Positions 15,315 to 17,329 of a stretch of DNA of 17,329 nt are shown here, in pieces (within the stretch, counting starts at the first letter, position 1; each line of letters starts with the position of its first letter). The notes below the pieces were generated by a model that had not been told where the DNA came from, did no database searches, and saw only the letters and a list, made by a program, of their open reading frames with translations. The position numbers were made by a program, and so were the translations under genes. This DNA is from Bifidobacterium breve (GTDB lineage Bacteria > Actinomycetota > Acidimicrobiia > IMCC26256 > PALSA-555): the NCBI GenBank assembly GCA_945889545.1, contig CAMDCC010000021.1:1-17329 (forward strand). The letters are read 5' to 3'.

Positions 15315-15320
15315 TACCCT
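15315..15320 (+). promoter_or_regulatory. Candidate -10 box of pabB
   Basis: TACCCT fits TANNNT and ends 6 nt before the GTG at 15327, so transcription would begin at the start codon. This decided my choice of start over the GTG at 15309. Confidence 0.35.
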
Positions 15321-15326
15321 CCGGAT

Positions 15327-16547
15327 GTGGCTCCGGCGCCCCCGATCCAGCCCCCGATCCCCGAGCTCGCTTCCACGCCAGCGGTCGTCCGCGCTGGGCG
15401 CGCCACGATCGTGACCGCGGATCCAGTCGAAGTGGTCGCCGCCCGTGGTGTGGACGCGCTCACCGCGCTCGACAACCTCACTCCGGGATGGTGGGCGGGC
15501 GTGCTCACGTACGACCTCGGGCGTGCGATCGAACGGGTCACTCCTCGCCTCCCGATCGACCCGGCTCTCCCCGACCTCTTGCTCGCGCGCTACGACGCGC
15601 GCCTCGAGATCATCGACGACGAAGCCCGCCTCATTGGCTCGGCACCGGCGCGTGCATCGCTCGAGCGACTCCTCGAGCGTGCCACCGAGCCGGGGGAACC
15701 AACCCGACTTGGTACGCCACGCACGACGCTCGGTCGTGAAGAGTTCGAAGCCGGTGTTCGAGCGATCGTCGCTCTGATCGAAGCCGGCGAGTGCTACCAG
15801 GTGAATCTCACGCGCCAGCTCATCTGGGATGAGCCCGCCGACCCGATCGCGCTCTTCCGGAACCTCGCGCTCCGAAATCCTGCACCCCATGCCGCGCTCA
15901 TCACGCTGGCGCGTCCCGGCGCATCCGCCGCCACCGTGGTCTCGGCATCGCCGGAGCGGTTCCTCGCGTGGCGGGGGGACGAGGTCGAGACTCGCCCGAT
16001 CAAGGGGACCGCGCGCGACGCCGAGTGGCTGCGGGCGAGCGCGAAGGACCACGCCGAGAACGTGATGATCGTCGACCTCGCGCGCAATGATCTCGGTCGT
16101 GTGTGTGAGTACGGATCGGTCGAGGTCCCGGAGCTCTGCGCGGTGGAGGCGCATCCTGGCCTCCATCACCTCGTGAGCACCGTGACCGGGCGCCTGCGCG
16201 ACGGCGTTGGCCCGGGCGGTCTCGTGCGCGCCACCTTCCCGCCGGCGTCGGTGACCGGCGCACCAAAGCCACGCGTGCTTCAGGCGATCGAGGATCTCGA
16301 ACCGGTGCGGCGCGGCGTGTACTGCGGCGCGATCGGATGGATCGACACCGAACGGAACCAAGGCGATCTCGCGGTCGCGATCCGCACGTTCAGCGTGGCC
16401 GACGATCAGACGCGGCTCGGCGTGGGCGGCGGGATCGTCGTCGACTCCGACCCGACCAAGGAATGGCGCGAGACCGAGCTCAAGGCCGCGCGTCTGCTGT
16501 CCGCGGCTGGCGCAACCGACGAGTCGTCTGTGAGCGCCCAAACGTGA
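15327..16547 (+). CDS. pabB: Aminodeoxychorismate synthase component I
   Basis: Converts chorismate plus ammonia to 4-amino-4-deoxychorismate for p-aminobenzoate and folate synthesis. Seen in 406 aa: a short N-terminal domain with GWWAGVLTYDLGRAIERV (54-71), GECYQVNLTRQL (154-165), SPERFLAWRGDEVETRPIKGT (208-228), DHAENVMIVDLARNDLGRV (241-259), FPPASVTGAPKPRVLQAIEDLE (304-325) and GGGIVVDSDPTKEWRETELKA (367-387). The Lys in PIKGT (226) is the nucleophile typical of PabB; anthranilate synthase TrpE has Ala there, so PabB is preferred. The N-terminal domain looks shorter than in E. coli PabB (about 453 aa). GTG 15309 would add 6 residues. No glutaminase subunit (PabA) lies in the window. The stop overlaps the pabC GTG. 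Confidence 0.93.
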   Translation: MAPAPPIQPPIPELASTPAVVRAGRATIVTADPVEVVAARGVDALTALDNLTPGWWAGVLTYDLGRAIERVTPRLPIDPALPDLLLARYDARLEIIDDEARLIGSAPARASLERLLERATEPGEPTRLGTPRTTLGREEFEAGVRAIVALIEAGECYQVNLTRQLIWDEPADPIALFRNLALRNPAPHAALITLARPGASAATVVSASPERFLAWRGDEVETRPIKGTARDAEWLRASAKDHAENVMIVDLARNDLGRVCEYGSVEVPELCAVEAHPGLHHLVSTVTGRLRDGVGPGGLVRATFPPASVTGAPKPRVLQAIEDLEPVRRGVYCGAIGWIDTERNQGDLAVAIRTFSVADDQTRLGVGGGIVVDSDPTKEWRETELKAARLLSAAGATDESSVSAQT

Positions 16548-17329
16548 GTGCGACCAAGGTGAAGGTTTCGTTGAACGGGTCGCTCGTTGATGAGCACGAC
16601 GCGCACATCTCGCCGTTCGATCATGGCCTGCTGGTGGGCGACGGCGTGTTCGAGACGCTGCGCGTGTACGACGGCGTGCCCTTCGCATGGACTCGCCACT
16701 ACGCGCGGCTGGTGCATTCGGGCACCGGTCTCGGGCTGGTCGTGCCCGACGAGGCGACGCTGCGTTCGGCGAGCGACGCCGTGCTCGCGGCAAACGATCT
16801 CCGGGAGGCGCGGCTGCGTATCACCGTGACGGGCGGCCTAGCACCGCTCGGTTCGGAGCGCATCGACTCTCCGCCCACGGTCGTTGTTGCGGCCAGTGCG
16901 ATCACCGCGTGGCCACCCACGGAAACCGTTGCGAGCGTGCCATGGTCGCGTAACGAGCGGGGTGCAACCGCCGGACTGAAGACGATCTCCTACGCCGAGA
17001 ACGTTCGGGCGTTGGCGTACGCGCACGAACAGGGCGCCGGTGAGGCGATCTTCCGCAACACCCGCGGCGAGCTCTGCGAAGCGACCGGATCGAACCTGTT
17101 CGTCGTGCGCGACGGCGTGGTTTTCACGCCACCGGCCGATTCCGGTTGCCTGCTCGGCGTCACCCGCGCCCTCGTGCTCGAGCTCGCATCCGAGCACGGC
17201 ATCGCAACCGAGGAACGGGCGTTGGTTCCCGATGAGCTCACAACGGCCGACGAGGCGTTCCTGACGTCGACGACGCGCGAAGTGCATCCAATCGCCAAGG
17301 TCGACGACCACGACATCCCAAATGCCCCC
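16544..17329 (+). CDS. pabC: Aminodeoxychorismate lyase / class IV aminotransferase (3' partial)
   Basis: PLP enzyme that splits 4-amino-4-deoxychorismate into p-aminobenzoate and pyruvate. Seen in 262 codons with no stop before the window end: N-terminal HISPFDHGLLVGDGVFETLRVYDG (about 21-44, typical of fold-type IV), PLP-binding Lys146 in AGLKTISYAEN, RGELCEATGSNLFVV in the cofactor-phosphate region, and LGVTRALVLELA. Family proteins are about 270-290 aa, so only a few residues are probably missing. The GTG start overlaps the pabB stop (GTGA). Related D-amino acid and branched-chain aminotransferases share these motifs; the pabB context makes the lyase most likely. Confidence 0.9.
   Translation, partial: MSATKVKVSLNGSLVDEHDAHISPFDHGLLVGDGVFETLRVYDGVPFAWTRHYARLVHSGTGLGLVVPDEATLRSASDAVLAANDLREARLRITVTGGLAPLGSERIDSPPTVVVAASAITAWPPTETVASVPWSRNERGATAGLKTISYAENVRALAYAHEQGAGEAIFRNTRGELCEATGSNLFVVRDGVVFTPPADSGCLLGVTRALVLELASEHGIATEERALVPDELTTADEAFLTSTTREVHPIAKVDDHDIPNAP

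Noticed and set aside
14745..15326. Upstream open extension of the pabB frame
   Set aside because: It is antisense to the LCP gene and carries no chorismate-enzyme homology.
15327..16547. Anthranilate synthase TrpE
   Set aside because: PIKGT carries the Lys of PabB, not the Ala of TrpE, and the next gene is a class IV PLP enzyme.
15285..16793. 502-codon minus-strand open frame over pabB and pabC
   Set aside because: It is an antisense shadow: pabB and pabC have complete family motifs, and this frame has none.
1..17329. tRNA, rRNA, insertion sequences, phage or integration sites
   Set aside because: No clover-leaf pattern, transposase or integrase motif, or flanking duplication was seen by eye; gene content is core-like throughout.

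Overview
The window comes from a GC-rich bacterium with strong third-position G/C bias and frequent GTG starts. The combination of coenzyme F420 genes (cofD, cofE and an FbiB-type nitroreductase), a WbbL-like rhamnosyltransferase with a LytR-CpsA-Psr (LCP) ligase, and a DUF5719-like protein beside a giant membrane glycosyltransferase points to an actinobacterium. My guess is a deep-branching, non-mycolate lineage such as Acidimicrobiia; this is inference from gene content only.

Layout. (1) 2-1792 (+): 3' part of ftsH, cut by the window edge. (2) 6888-1789 (-): a three-gene operon of a giant GT2/multi-membrane-span glycosyltransferase, a DUF5719-like secreted or anchored protein, and a membrane-anchored thioredoxin-fold protein whose stop codon interlocks with that of ftsH. 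(3) 6889-7125: a dense divergent control region with three 20-nt direct repeats, a CRP/GlxR-like site, a 20-nt near-palindrome over a -35 box, and a promoter. (4) 7126-7515 (+): a 129-aa amphipathic-helix protein with exact 11-residue repeats, followed by a strong hairpin terminator. (5) 7607-9878 (+): cofD-cofE-nitroreductase, each junction a 4-nt GTGA overlap; here the two halves of mycobacterial FbiB are separate genes. (6) 15233-9918 (-): a cell-surface glycan operon of LCP protein, WbbL-like GT2, a His-rich anchored protein of unknown function, a sugar-1-phosphate nucleotidyltransferase and a GalE-like epimerase. (7) 15327-17329 (+): pabB and pabC of the p-aminobenzoate/folate branch, with pabC running off the window end.

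The genes fall into envelope glycan assembly (two operons), F420 maturation, p-aminobenzoate synthesis and membrane protein quality control. F420 genes lying next to nucleotidyltransferase, WbbL and LCP genes resembles the fbiA-fbiB...manB-wbbL-lcp neighbourhood of Mycobacterium tuberculosis, so most of the window looks like conserved vertical core. I see no mobile element, CRISPR array, tRNA or rRNA. The least explained parts are the 11-mer repeat protein with its control region, the His-rich protein of the glycan operon, and the split FbiB arrangement. No gene-free stretch exceeds 300 bases.
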